Assembly: GCF_020535565.1 (NCBI RefSeq)
Contig: NZ_CP084758.1
Span: 3,237,001-3,301,000, forward strand
From: Shinella sp. XGS7
GTDB taxonomy: Bacteria > Pseudomonadota > Gammaproteobacteria > Burkholderiales > Burkholderiaceae_C
DNA length: 64,000 nucleotides
Direction: 5' to 3'
The notes under the pieces are model-generated. The model had not been told where the DNA came from and searched no databases. It was given only the letters and a program-made list of their open reading frames with translations. This document shows positions 56,005 through 64,000 of this stretch, one piece after another. Both the position numbers and the translations under genes were made by a program. Position 1 is the stretch's first letter; every line of letters begins with the position of its first letter.

Positions 56005-58776
56005 ATGCAATCTCGCAATGCCAAGGCCTGGTGGGCCGGTCTGGGCCTGAGTGTGCTGCTGCTGGGCTGTGGCGGCGACTCGGCCGAGGATCTGCTGGCC
56101 TCAGCCAAGAGCCATATCGACAAGCAGGACAGCAAGGCCGCGGTGATCCAGCTCAAGAACGCCTTGCAGAAGAAGCCGGCCCTGGCCGAGGCGCGCTTTC
56201 TGCTGGGGCGTTTGCTGGTCGAAGGGGGCGATTTCGTGGGCGGCGGTGTCGAGCTGGGCAAGGCCCGGGAGCTGGGCTTTCCGGATGAGCGCATTGCCCC
56301 TCTGATGGCTCGCAGCCTGCTGGGGCAGGGGCAGTACGGCAAGCTGCTCGCGCAGTACGGGAACGTGCAGCTGAGTTCGCCCAGCGGCATGGCCGATCTC
56401 CAGGTCAGCCTGGGCACGGCCTATGCTGCGCAGGGCAAGAAGCAGGAGGCCGATGCCGCGGTTGCGGCCGCCTTGGAGGCCAAGCCCGGCTTGCCCGACG
56501 CCCTGCTGCTCAAGGCCCGGCTGGCCATGGGTGAGCGCGATCTGGAGCAGGCTCTCAAGCTCACCGAGACCGTGATCGCGGCCGAGCCCGGCAAGGCCGA
56601 GGCCTGGCGTCTCAAGGGCGATCTGCTGATGACCCAGCCGCAGCAGCGCGAAGCGGCCCTGGCGGCCTATGGTGAGGCCATCAAGCACAACCGCAACGAC
56701 ATCGCCTCGCGCGGTGTGCTGATTTCAAGCCTGCTGGCCAAGAAGGATCTGGCGGGCGCCGAGAAGCAGCAGGAGCAGCTGCGCAGCGTGGCCCCTAAGC
56801 ACCCGCTGACGGCCTTCTATGCGGCCATGATCGCCCTCGAGAAGGGTGATCTCAAGGCTGCCCAGGAGCAAATAACGACCGCGCTGCGCCTGGTGCCGGA
56901 TGATCCGCGCAGCCTCTATCTGGCAGGCGCCATCGAGTTCCGTCGCGGCAATCTGCCCCAGGCCGAAGGGCATCTGATCAAGGCCGTGAAACTGGCCCCC
57001 GGCCAGCGCGGTCCGCGCCTGCTGCTGGCCCAGGTGCAGCTGCGCAGCGGCGAATTCAGCAAGGCACAGGGCGTTCTCCAGCCCCTGGTGGAGCAGCAGC
57101 CGCCCATGCCGGAGGCTCTGGGCCTGATGGCCGAGAGCCATCTGCAGCTGGGCGATATGGCCAAGGCCGAGGCCTTGTTCAATCAGGCGGCCAAGCTCAA
57201 TCCACAGGATGCACGCAGCCGCACCGCTCTGGCCCTGACCCAGGTGGTCAAGGGGCATACCGAGCAGGGCATGGACGAGCTGCGCAGCATTGCCGCGAGC
57301 GACGCTGGCGTGACGGCCGATCTGGCCCTGATCAGCGCCCATCTGCGCAAGCGCGAGTTCGATCCAGCGCTCAAGGCGCTGGAGGCCATGGAGCGCAAGC
57401 AGCCTGGCAAGGCCGCCACGGTCAATCTGCGGGCCCGCATCGAGCTGATGCGTGGCCAGCGCGATGCGGCGCGCAAGGCTTTCGAGGCGGCCCTGGCGCT
57501 GGACGGCAACTACTACCCCGCGGCAGCGGGTCTGGCGGCCATGGACCTGCAGGACGGCAAGCCGGCCGAGGCCGAGGCACGCTTTGCCAAGCTGCTGGAG
57601 AAGGACCCCAAGAGTCTGCAGGCCCGCATGGGTCTGGTAGCGCTGAAGTCCAGCACCGGCGCGCCCAAGGAGGAGATGGCCGAGCTGCTCAAGAAGGTGA
57701 TCAAGGATCATCCTTCGGAGGTGTCGCCGCGCCTGGCGCTGATCCGTCTGGAACTCAACCGCGGCGAACCCAAGCAGGCGCAGAACTATGCGCGCGAGGC
57801 CGAGGCCGCGCTGCCCGACAGCACCGAGGTGCTGGACGCGGTGGGGCAGGTGGCGGTGGCCGCGGGCGACCTCAATCGCGCCGTCAGCATCTACAACCGA
57901 CTGGTCTCGCTGCAGCCGGACTCGCCCATGCCGCTGCTGCGACTGGCCGAAGTGCATATGCGGCGGGACGACCGCGCCGCTGCGGCGCAGAGCATCAAGA
58001 AGGCCCTGACCATACGCCCGGACTTTGCGCTGGCGCGCCGCGCCCAGTTTGGACTGGAACTGGCTTCCGGGCGCTTCAATGAAGCCCGCTCGATTGCCAA
58101 GACCCTGCAGCGCGAGCGTGCGGCCGACCCCATGGGGTATGCGCTGGAGGGTGATATCGAGCAGGTGCAGAAGAATGTGCCCGCGGCGATTGCGGCCTAT
58201 CGGAAATCCCTGGAGAAGGGACCTGCAACCGAGGTGGCGATCAAGCTGCACGCGCTGCTGGCCAGCTCCGGGAAGACGGCGGAGGCCACAGCCCTGGAGA
58301 GCGACTGGCGCAAGCAGCACCCCAAGGACACCAACTTCCTGCTCTATCTGGGTGATCGGGCCCTGGGGCAGAAGGACTATGCGGCGGCCGAGCAGCGCTA
58401 CGCGGATGTGCTGGTCCATCAGCCCGACAACCCGCTGGCCCTGAACAATCTCGCCTGGCTCAAGAACCGTGCCGGCAAGCCCGAAGCCCTGGCCCTGGCG
58501 GAGAAGGCCAACAAGCTGGCGCCGGGGCGTGCGCCCTTCATGGACACCCTGGCGGAGGTGCTGGCCACCCAGGGCAACCTGGCCAAGGCCATCGATGTGC
58601 AGAAGGCCGCGGTCGCACTCGACCCCGAACTTCATCTGCACCGATTGCATCTGGCGAAGTACTATGCCTCGGCAGGCCGCAAGAGCGATGCGCGCGAGGA
58701 ACTCAAGCGCCTGGCGGCACTGGGGAGCAAGTTCGGCGGCCAGGCGGATGTGAAGCAACTGATGGACAGCCTCTGA
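56005..58776 (+). CDS. prsT: PEP-CTERM system TPR lipoprotein PrsT
   Basis: A 923-residue lipoprotein with a lipobox (SVLLLGCGG) and more than 15 tetratricopeptide repeats (such as LAEARFLLGRLLVEGGDF). PrsT proteins accompany PrsK and PrsR in exosortase loci; their role is probably scaffolding in export or assembly at the envelope. ATG 56005 places the lipobox at the usual distance and follows an AGGAAG; ATG 55963 would add 14 residues. Another PrsT-like gene lies at 62912. Confidence 0.88.
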   Translation: MQSRNAKAWWAGLGLSVLLLGCGGDSAEDLLASAKSHIDKQDSKAAVIQLKNALQKKPALAEARFLLGRLLVEGGDFVGGGVELGKARELGFPDERIAPLMARSLLGQGQYGKLLAQYGNVQLSSPSGMADLQVSLGTAYAAQGKKQEADAAVAAALEAKPGLPDALLLKARLAMGERDLEQALKLTETVIAAEPGKAEAWRLKGDLLMTQPQQREAALAAYGEAIKHNRNDIASRGVLISSLLAKKDLAGAEKQQEQLRSVAPKHPLTAFYAAMIALEKGDLKAAQEQITTALRLVPDDPRSLYLAGAIEFRRGNLPQAEGHLIKAVKLAPGQRGPRLLLAQVQLRSGEFSKAQGVLQPLVEQQPPMPEALGLMAESHLQLGDMAKAEALFNQAAKLNPQDARSRTALALTQVVKGHTEQGMDELRSIAASDAGVTADLALISAHLRKREFDPALKALEAMERKQPGKAATVNLRARIELMRGQRDAARKAFEAALALDGNYYPAAAGLAAMDLQDGKPAEAEARFAKLLEKDPKSLQARMGLVALKSSTGAPKEEMAELLKKVIKDHPSEVSPRLALIRLELNRGEPKQAQNYAREAEAALPDSTEVLDAVGQVAVAAGDLNRAVSIYNRLVSLQPDSPMPLLRLAEVHMRRDDRAAAAQSIKKALTIRPDFALARRAQFGLELASGRFNEARSIAKTLQRERAADPMGYALEGDIEQVQKNVPAAIAAYRKSLEKGPATEVAIKLHALLASSGKTAEATALESDWRKQHPKDTNFLLYLGDRALGQKDYAAAEQRYADVLVHQPDNPLALNNLAWLKNRAGKPEALALAEKANKLAPGRAPFMDTLAEVLATQGNLAKAIDVQKAAVALDPELHLHRLHLAKYYASAGRKSDAREELKRLAALGSKFGGQADVKQLMDSL

Positions 58777-58828
58777 ACGCCGGAGCGGCGTGATCGGGGC
58801 TGGTACAGCACAGGCGAGGAGACGGACC

Positions 58829-60130
58829 ATGACGCAGAAGATCCGACGTTCCAGCTTCCGCAAGAGCTTTCATCAGGGCTTGCGACGTTTCTTCAGCGTG
58901 CTGCCGCAGAGTCTGCGTTTCGCCATCTACCGCTCCATGGTGGATTGCGATCCCGAGCCGGACAAGCGTCTGGAGCTCAAGATCGCCGAGACCCGCGAGG
59001 AACTGGAAGCCTGTTTTCGCATCCTGCACGACGCCTATGTGGCCAGCGGCTTCATGAAGCCCGACCCCTCGGGCATGCGCGTCACGATCTACCACGCCCT
59101 GCCCACCACCACCACCTTGTGCGCCAAGTATGACGGGCGGGTCGTGGGCACGATCTCGATGATCCGCGAGGGGGTGTTCGGCTTTCCGCTGCAGTCGGTT
59201 TTCGACCTCAGCCATATCCGCGCACTGGAGGGCAATATCGCCGAGATCTCGGCCCTGGCCGTGCATCCGGACTTCCGCAAGACCGGCGGGGCGATCCTGT
59301 TCCCGTTGATGAAGTTCATGTACGAGTACTGCACCGAGTTCTTCGACACCCGGCATCTGGTGATCGCGGTGAACCCGGACAAGATCGAGCTCTACGAGTC
59401 CCTGCTCTTTTTCCGGCGCCTGCAGGAAACGGTGGTGGACCGCTATGACTTCGCCAACGGGGCGCCCGCCGTGGGCGCCACGCTGGACCTCAAGGAAGCG
59501 CCGGACATCTTCAAGCGGGTCTATGGCCGTCGGCGCGATCGCAAGAATCTGTTCAAGTACTTCGTGGGCCTGCGCCTGCCCAATATCAAGCTGCCCAAGC
59601 GTCGCTACTTCACCACCAATGACCCGGTGATGACGCCAGCCCTGCTGGATCATTTCTTCAACCAGCGCAGCCCGGTGTTCCAGGAACTGGATGACCGGCG
59701 CAAGTCCTTGCTGTGGTCCATCTACGAGATCTACGAGTACCGGCGCGTGCTGCCCATGCTGGATTCGGCCAGCACCACGGTGCAGTCGCACCCGCTGCGG
59801 CGTCACCAGCGCTTTTCCCTGCGCTGCCCCGCCCAGATCCGTTTCAGCCTGGACGATGGCGAACACAACTTCGCCCTGACCGTGATCGAGCTCTCGCTCT
59901 CCGGCTTCCAGGCCATGAGCCGCCAGCCCTTGCCGCTTTCGCTCGCGGGTGAGGCTGTCGTGGAGCTGGGAGAGGGCGACCGCTCGGTGGTGAAGGCCAC
60001 GGCCGTGCGTCAGCACGAGACCGGCGGCGAGACCTTCTACGGCTTCCGTCTGGAGGAACCGGACGCGAGCTGGCGTCGCTGCGTGGCGGCACTGGAGACC
60101 GGGATGGTGTCCAGCGATCTGGCGGCCTGA
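58829..60130 (+). CDS. FeeM-like N-acyltransferase fused to PilZ
   Basis: A 433-residue cytoplasmic protein. Residues 45-210 look like a GNAT-fold N-acyl amino-acid synthase of the FeeM or exosortase-associated acyltransferase type (CFRILHDAYVASGFM, EISALAVHPDFRKTGG, VNPDKIELYESLLFFRRL). Residues 320-425 resemble PilZ: RxxxR (Arg324-Arg328) and ELSLSG (354-359, Glu in place of the usual Asp/Asn). This would tie acyl transfer to cyclic-di-GMP. ATG 58829 follows GAGGAGA; it is downstream of prsT by 52 bases. Confidence 0.75.
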   Translation: MTQKIRRSSFRKSFHQGLRRFFSVLPQSLRFAIYRSMVDCDPEPDKRLELKIAETREELEACFRILHDAYVASGFMKPDPSGMRVTIYHALPTTTTLCAKYDGRVVGTISMIREGVFGFPLQSVFDLSHIRALEGNIAEISALAVHPDFRKTGGAILFPLMKFMYEYCTEFFDTRHLVIAVNPDKIELYESLLFFRRLQETVVDRYDFANGAPAVGATLDLKEAPDIFKRVYGRRRDRKNLFKYFVGLRLPNIKLPKRRYFTTNDPVMTPALLDHFFNQRSPVFQELDDRRKSLLWSIYEIYEYRRVLPMLDSASTTVQSHPLRRHQRFSLRCPAQIRFSLDDGEHNFALTVIELSLSGFQAMSRQPLPLSLAGEAVVELGEGDRSVVKATAVRQHETGGETFYGFRLEEPDASWRRCVAALETGMVSSDLAA

Positions 60131-60302
60131 GCTGCCCGGTGGTCTGTCAGGGGCGCCGCTCCGGCAGTGGCCGAGCCGAGCTTCGAGGTCATGCCATCTC
60201 GGCAATCATCCAGCCCAGCCGGATCTGGCGGTGCAGGGGGCGGACATGCCACTCGGGGCTGCACGCCCGCAGATCCTTGAGCCCCGCCATTTCCTCGGCA
60301 GC

Positions 60303-60333
60303 AAAAAACAAGGGCGCCATGGGCGCCCTTGTT
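60303..60333 (-). terminator. Terminator of the PEP-CTERM gene
   Basis: A perfect 12-bp stem (60307-60318 with 60322-60333, loop atg) is followed on the minus strand by six T. It lies 48 bases beyond the stop of the PEP-CTERM gene and can also stop readthrough from the acyltransferase gene. Confidence 0.85.
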
Positions 60334-60380
60334 CTTGAGAGACCCGGTCAAAGACCGGAATCTCATGGCTCACCTGAAGA

Positions 60381-61430
60381 TCAGGCGGCCTTGCGGCGAC
60401 GGCCGGCGAAGCCGACGGCGCTCAGGGCCAGACCGACCAGGGCCAGCGAGCCGGGTTCCGGAACCTGGAAGGCGCCGGAAGCGTCAGACTGGAAGTGGAA
60501 GTCGCAGCGGCTGCTCACCACACCAGTTTCGGTCGCGCCGGAGGTGAAAAGACTGCCATCGGCGGCACGCTTCAAGCAGTCCGCGCCGTTCACCTTCTGG
60601 CCGCCAGCGTTCAGGCTGTACGAGGGCACCACACCCACGACGGAGTCGGAGGGATTGGCCGAGATGAAGGGAGTGGCCAGGTTGGTGGTGTCGTTGTAGT
60701 TCAGCGTCAGCAGCAGCTTGGCCACATCGCCCAGGAAGTAGGCGTTGTCCAGGAAGGTGATGTTGATGCCCAGGGTGTTGCTGCCATTGCCCACATGGGT
60801 GCGCACGCCGCTCTGGTTGTCGCCACCGAACTTGTCCAGCTGGTCGGTCGGAGCGCCCAGGCGGGTGAAGTCGGTGAAGCTGCCGGTCAGGGTGCTCAGC
60901 TTGCCTTCCAGGATCAGCTTGCCGTTGCCGTAGCCACCGCCGGTGATGTCGTTGGAATCCTTGGCGCTGTCAGCATACAGGCGGAAGAAGCTCTCGCCCG
61001 GGGCCAGACGGTTGGCCACGGTGGCGGTGCCGATACCGGAGGTGAAGGTGTAGAACGAAGCCTGGAAGGTGAACTCGCGGTTCTGCAGGTAGTTGCCCGG
61101 GGTGATTTCGGTACCCACCTGGCCGCCGCCGGACACGCCGAAGCTGTTCAGCTTGCCTTGTGCCACGTTCTGGATGTAGCGCTCATCGGCAAGCTGGCCT
61201 GCGGCAGTCGGGCCACCTTGAGCCTTGGTCGGGGTCGAGATCGCGCCGATGGCGATCGCGTTGTCGGGTTTCCAGTCCAGCGTGACGACGTCGTGAACAG
61301 CGGTCGAACCATTGTTCAGCACGCCAGAACCTCCGGCACCCACCATATCGATCATCACGGCGCTGGCTTGGCCGGCGCTGAGAGCCAGAGCCACGGTGAC
61401 TGCCGTGGACAGAAGCGATTTCTTCAACAT
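60381..61430 (-). CDS. PEP-CTERM sorting-domain protein, PepA-like
   Basis: A 349-residue secreted protein. The signal peptide is SLLSTAVTVALALSAGQASA. The C-terminus has VPEPGSLALVGLALSAVGF and then GRRRKAA, which is the exosortase-recognised PEP-CTERM domain. The mid-region (TLDWKPDNAIAIGAIS, QGKLNSFG) resembles flocculation-associated PEP-CTERM proteins of Zoogloea type, from memory. ATG 61430 follows AGGAG. A sigma-54 promoter is upstream. The protein is probably released or anchored in the extracellular matrix. Confidence 0.9.
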   Translation of the reverse strand: MLKKSLLSTAVTVALALSAGQASAVMIDMVGAGGSGVLNNGSTAVHDVVTLDWKPDNAIAIGAISTPTKAQGGPTAAGQLADERYIQNVAQGKLNSFGVSGGGQVGTEITPGNYLQNREFTFQASFYTFTSGIGTATVANRLAPGESFFRLYADSAKDSNDITGGGYGNGKLILEGKLSTLTGSFTDFTRLGAPTDQLDKFGGDNQSGVRTHVGNGSNTLGINITFLDNAYFLGDVAKLLLTLNYNDTTNLATPFISANPSDSVVGVVPSYSLNAGGQKVNGADCLKRAADGSLFTSGATETGVVSSRCDFHFQSDASGAFQVPEPGSLALVGLALSAVGFAGRRRKAA

Positions 61431-61481
61431 GATTTCTCCTGATTGTTGCCACCAGTTGTTGGCGGTGACGTACAGCAACTA

Positions 61482-61497
61482 AGCAGGCAGCGTGCCA
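61482..61497 (-). promoter_or_regulatory. Sigma-54 promoter of the PEP-CTERM gene
   Basis: On the minus strand the sequence is TGGCACG, four bases, then CTGCT, against the consensus TGGCACG-N4-TTGC(A/T). Only one core base differs. The start codon is about 50 bases downstream, leaving room for a short leader. PrsR, a GAFTGA-bearing regulator encoded in this window, is the likely activator. Confidence 0.8.
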
Positions 61498-61571
61498 GTT
61501 CTGTTTTTTTGTTTTTAAATCAAATACTTGCATTGATTTATCTGGCGATGATGGCTCGGAGGAACTGCCGG

Positions 61572-61588
61572 TGTAAAAAATGCCGACA
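61572..61588 (-). promoter_or_regulatory. Candidate PrsR upstream activating site
   Basis: The plus-strand sequence tgtaaaaaatgccgaca lies about 75-90 bases upstream of the -24 element, a usual distance for an NtrC-type activator. It stands out in the AT-rich gap. Its identity as a PrsR box is inference; no second copy was found in the window. Confidence 0.35.
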
Positions 61589-61604
61589 AGTCGCTGGCCG
61601 GGTT

Positions 61605-62837
61605 TCAGGCGGCCGGGCTTGGATGTGCCTGGAGCAATCCGGGCAGCATGGCTTCAAAGCGCGCACCGGCGGGGCCGGCATGGTGCAAGGCCTCGCGCAG
61701 CTTGTGTGCCGCCTGGCGGAAGTGTTCATCGCGCAGTATCTGCAGGCATGCACTGGCGATCTTGGCCGGGTTGACCCGGTCAGCACGCAGCATCAGGCCG
61801 GCGCCCGCGGCCGTCAGGGCCGCCATGTTCAGGAACTGGTCGATATTGATCGCAATGCCCAGCACGGGCACGCCCGAGGCCAGGGCCTGCTGGCAGGAGA
61901 GGCTTCCGGCGTTGCAGATCATCAGGGCCGAGCGCGCGGCGGCCTCGGTGCCCGGCAGATAGTCGGTCACCCGGGCATTGGCTGGAATCCGGGCCGGCAT
62001 GGGTCCGCCCGCGGTGGAGGCGATGATCTGTACCGGCAGGTCGGCCAGGGCATCCAGCGCCATCTGAAGCAGGCTGGCCTGGCCGGAGCTGCCGAGCGTC
62101 AGGTAGACCACGGGAGGATCCGGGCGTAGCTCATCCCACCAGGGTGGCACGGCGTCGTGCGGGCTCCACAGCACCGATCCGATGAAGCTGTGTGTTGGCG
62201 GAAGCGGCCGCATCGGGAACAGCTCGGGCAGGTCGGGGTAGAGGTTGTAGTCGGCGTCGGTATAGGCGCGCGCCAGGTGATTGCCGACGGACTCCAGCCC
62301 GTTCTCCCGCCGCAGGCGATTGATGCCGGCGCAGTGGCCGTTCATGGCCAGGGGGCCGAAGGTGCTGAACAGGGCTTGTGCGAGCGGAATGGGCAACCAG
62401 CGGGTCAGGGGGAGCACCGGCACCGGCAGCGCCGGGCCGGCATAGAAGGGGCTCCAGTAGGCATTTGAGATGGCGGCGTAGGGGATGCCGGCCACCCGGG
62501 CGCTCACGGCCAGAGAGAGGCGGAAGTCGCCGACGATCAGGTCGGGTTGGTAGTCCGTGATGACGCGCAGATCCTCGGCCATATAGGCCTTGAGCACCGC
62601 GTAGTCGTGATGGGGGCGCCCCGTGGCCAGCGCGCTCAGGAACTGCTGGCTGCTGATGGTGTGGATGGCAATATTGCGCCAGTGCCCCGTCTCGAGAAAG
62701 CGCGCATAGCGTGGGTCGCAGGCGATGGCGCATTCGTACTGCTGCGGCTTGAGCGCGCTGGCAAGGGCGATGGGCCGTGCCACATGGGCCAGCGTGACGG
62801 CTTCGGCGAAGAAAAGAATGCGCTTGCGGCGCGTCAT
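61605..62837 (-). CDS. UGT/MGT-family glycosyltransferase
   Basis: A 410-residue cytoplasmic GT-B glycosyltransferase. The N-terminal acceptor half starts KRILFFAEAVTLAHVARPIA. The donor-binding half has VVYLTLGSSGQ and the signature ALMICNAGSLSCQQALASGVPVLGIAIN, where a usual His is Asn. Such enzymes glycosylate small hydrophobic acceptors. It lies between the PEP-CTERM gene and the second PrsT-like gene. The substrate is unknown; an N-acyl amino acid from the nearby FeeM-like enzyme is one possibility. Confidence 0.8.
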   Translation of the reverse strand: MTRRKRILFFAEAVTLAHVARPIALASALKPQQYECAIACDPRYARFLETGHWRNIAIHTISSQQFLSALATGRPHHDYAVLKAYMAEDLRVITDYQPDLIVGDFRLSLAVSARVAGIPYAAISNAYWSPFYAGPALPVPVLPLTRWLPIPLAQALFSTFGPLAMNGHCAGINRLRRENGLESVGNHLARAYTDADYNLYPDLPELFPMRPLPPTHSFIGSVLWSPHDAVPPWWDELRPDPPVVYLTLGSSGQASLLQMALDALADLPVQIIASTAGGPMPARIPANARVTDYLPGTEAAARSALMICNAGSLSCQQALASGVPVLGIAINIDQFLNMAALTAAGAGLMLRADRVNPAKIASACLQILRDEHFRQAAHKLREALHHAGPAGARFEAMLPGLLQAHPSPAA

Positions 62838-62911
62838 GGATGTGTCCGGGCTCGGCGTTGTCAGGCGCCGATTGTGGATCCTTGGGCGCCGCCGGGCTAG
62901 CCGTGTTCCGG

Positions 62912-64000
62912 CTACAGCTGTTTGAGCAGCTGCTGCACTTCCTGCTCGGCACCGAAGGCGTCGCCCAGATTGCGCAACTTCTCCAGGTGCTGGCGGGCCT
63001 GGGTCTTGTCGCCGCTCTTGATCAGGATGCGCGCCAGCGTGAGCTCGAAGACAGGGGTGTCCGGCGCCATCTCGTGTGCCTTGCGGGCCTGCTCCAGGGC
63101 CTTGGGCAGATTGTTCTCGGCGGCCAGGGCCACGGCCCAGGTGTCGAGCACGGCCGGGCTGCTGGGGGAGAGTGCGGCCGCCTGTTCGGCCAGCTTGGCC
63201 GCACCCGGCTTGCCCTGGCGCAGCAGCACATTGGCCAGATTGTTCATGGCCAGCGAATCCTTGGGCTGCAGGGCCAGCACCTCCTTGTAACGGGCCTCGG
63301 CCACGGCATAGTTGCCGCCCAGCGCGGCTGCATCGCCCAGATAGGTCAGTATCGTGGTGTTCTTGGGGTGTTCGGCCAGCCAGGTTTCGATGAAGCGATC
63401 GGCCTCGGCCTTCTTGTCGGCCCGCAGCAAGGTGGTGTGCAGGCGGGTCACCAGCACATCGGAGCCGCCCCGCTTGATGCCTTCGCGATAGGCGCTCGCC
63501 GCCAGGTCCCAGCGCTTGAGCTCGAACTGGATGTCGCCTTCGTGGGCGAAGCCGAGCGGATCCTTGGGGTGGCGCTGCTGGTAGCTGCGTGTCAGATCCA
63601 GCGCCGCGCTGTGCTTCTTGGTCTGGCGCAACAGGGAGATCAGGTTCTTCTGGGCGATCAGCAGGTCCGGGCTGACCTCCAGGGCCTTGCGCAGGCTCTG
63701 GATGGCGGCTTCCAGCTGGCGGTTCAGGATCTGGGCGTCGGCCATGCGGACCAGGGGCTGAGGCGACTTGGGCTGCAGCAGGGCCTGCTTGCTGAAGGTG
63801 TTGATGGCCTGGTTGTAATCGCCCGACTCCATCTGGGCGCGACCCAGCGCGTCCAGGATGTCGCCATTGCCGGGGATGGCGGCGTTGGCCGATTGGGCCG
63901 CGTCGATGGCCGCCTTCACATCCTTGTTGGCCAGCAGATGGGCCACCAGCAGCAGCCGGGGGCCAGGCTCGGCGGGATTGAGCTTGATGGCCTGGTCCAG
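62912..64000 (-). CDS. PrsT-like TPR protein, N-terminus beyond window
   Basis: The last 362 residues of a tetratricopeptide protein; the frame stays open to the window edge. It resembles PrsT in repeat style and end (LGDAFGAEQEVQQLLKQL against LGSKFGGQADVKQLMDSL). It is therefore a paralogue of the 56005 gene on the opposite strand. Whether it has a lipobox cannot be seen. It is 74 bases upstream of the glycosyltransferase on the same strand and may share its operon. Confidence 0.82.
   Translation of the reverse strand: MDQAIKLNPAEPGPRLLLVAHLLANKDVKAAIDAAQSANAAIPGNGDILDALGRAQMESGDYNQAINTFSKQALLQPKSPQPLVRMADAQILNRQLEAAIQSLRKALEVSPDLLIAQKNLISLLRQTKKHSAALDLTRSYQQRHPKDPLGFAHEGDIQFELKRWDLAASAYREGIKRGGSDVLVTRLHTTLLRADKKAEADRFIETWLAEHPKNTTILTYLGDAAALGGNYAVAEARYKEVLALQPKDSLAMNNLANVLLRQGKPGAAKLAEQAAALSPSSPAVLDTWAVALAAENNLPKALEQARKAHEMAPDTPVFELTLARILIKSGDKTQARQHLEKLRNLGDAFGAEQEVQQLLKQL

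Overview
The window is high-GC DNA from a betaproteobacterium of the order Burkholderiales. Gene content (CysB family, LptFG, HolC, FimV, and a PrsK/PrsR/PrsT PEP-CTERM module) suits the Roseateles/Pelomonas/Rubrivivax group. That genus-level guess comes from gene content and codon use only. Genes are dense, on both strands, with many 4-bp ATGA or GTGA overlaps. No rRNA, tRNA, IS element, phage or CRISPR array was seen.

Region 1 (1-19 kb) is mostly housekeeping: the end of cysM, a TusA-like protein, galU, a 2-hydroxyacid-dehydrogenase-like protein with altered catalytic residues, valS, a compact four-gene operon (Spy-like protein, ferredoxin, response regulator, sensor kinase with a His-rich N-terminus), guaC, a KAS III-type enzyme, mrcA and sbcB. 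Two genes are broken: a chemotaxis receptor with an in-frame amber codon and a solute-binding protein with a frameshift in a homopolymer run. A PAS-GGDEF protein with a degenerate GGDEF motif follows.

Region 2 (19-36 kb) is the most unusual part. One minus-strand operon reads sulfotransferase, 2749-residue adhesin, TolC-type lipoprotein, HlyD-type adaptor, GAF-like/HlyD protein, and M50 site-2-type protease fused to an HlyD domain. The adhesin carries an N-terminal LEPRIMFDAA motif, a DUF4347 domain with a possible His/Cys pair, a Gly-rich region, beta-strand repeats and six exact 102-residue Ig-like repeats. The operon has adaptor and outer-membrane parts of a type I-like exporter but no ABC ATPase or inner-membrane pump. 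Divergent from it is a CysN-CysC fusion (PAPS synthesis) that seems to lack the CysN second domain and has no cysD beside it. PAPS is the sulfotransferase donor, so I propose that this is a dedicated export-and-modification locus for a surface adhesin.

Region 3 (36-51 kb) is housekeeping: a YfcG-like GST, a phosphotransferase, a Crp/Fnr regulator, a FimV-like protein, a methionine-type aminotransferase, cysB with a CbiX-like chelatase, lptFG divergent from pepA-holC, and a branched-chain amino-acid binding protein.

Region 4 (51-64 kb) is a PEP-CTERM/exosortase-associated module: a polyprenyl-phosphate sugar transferase, PrsK, PrsR (NtrC-type with GAFTGA), the TPR lipoprotein PrsT, a FeeM-like N-acyltransferase fused to PilZ, a PEP-CTERM protein preceded by a good sigma-54 promoter, a UGT-type glycosyltransferase and a second PrsT-like protein running off the window. 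The exosortase and polysaccharide genes are not in view.
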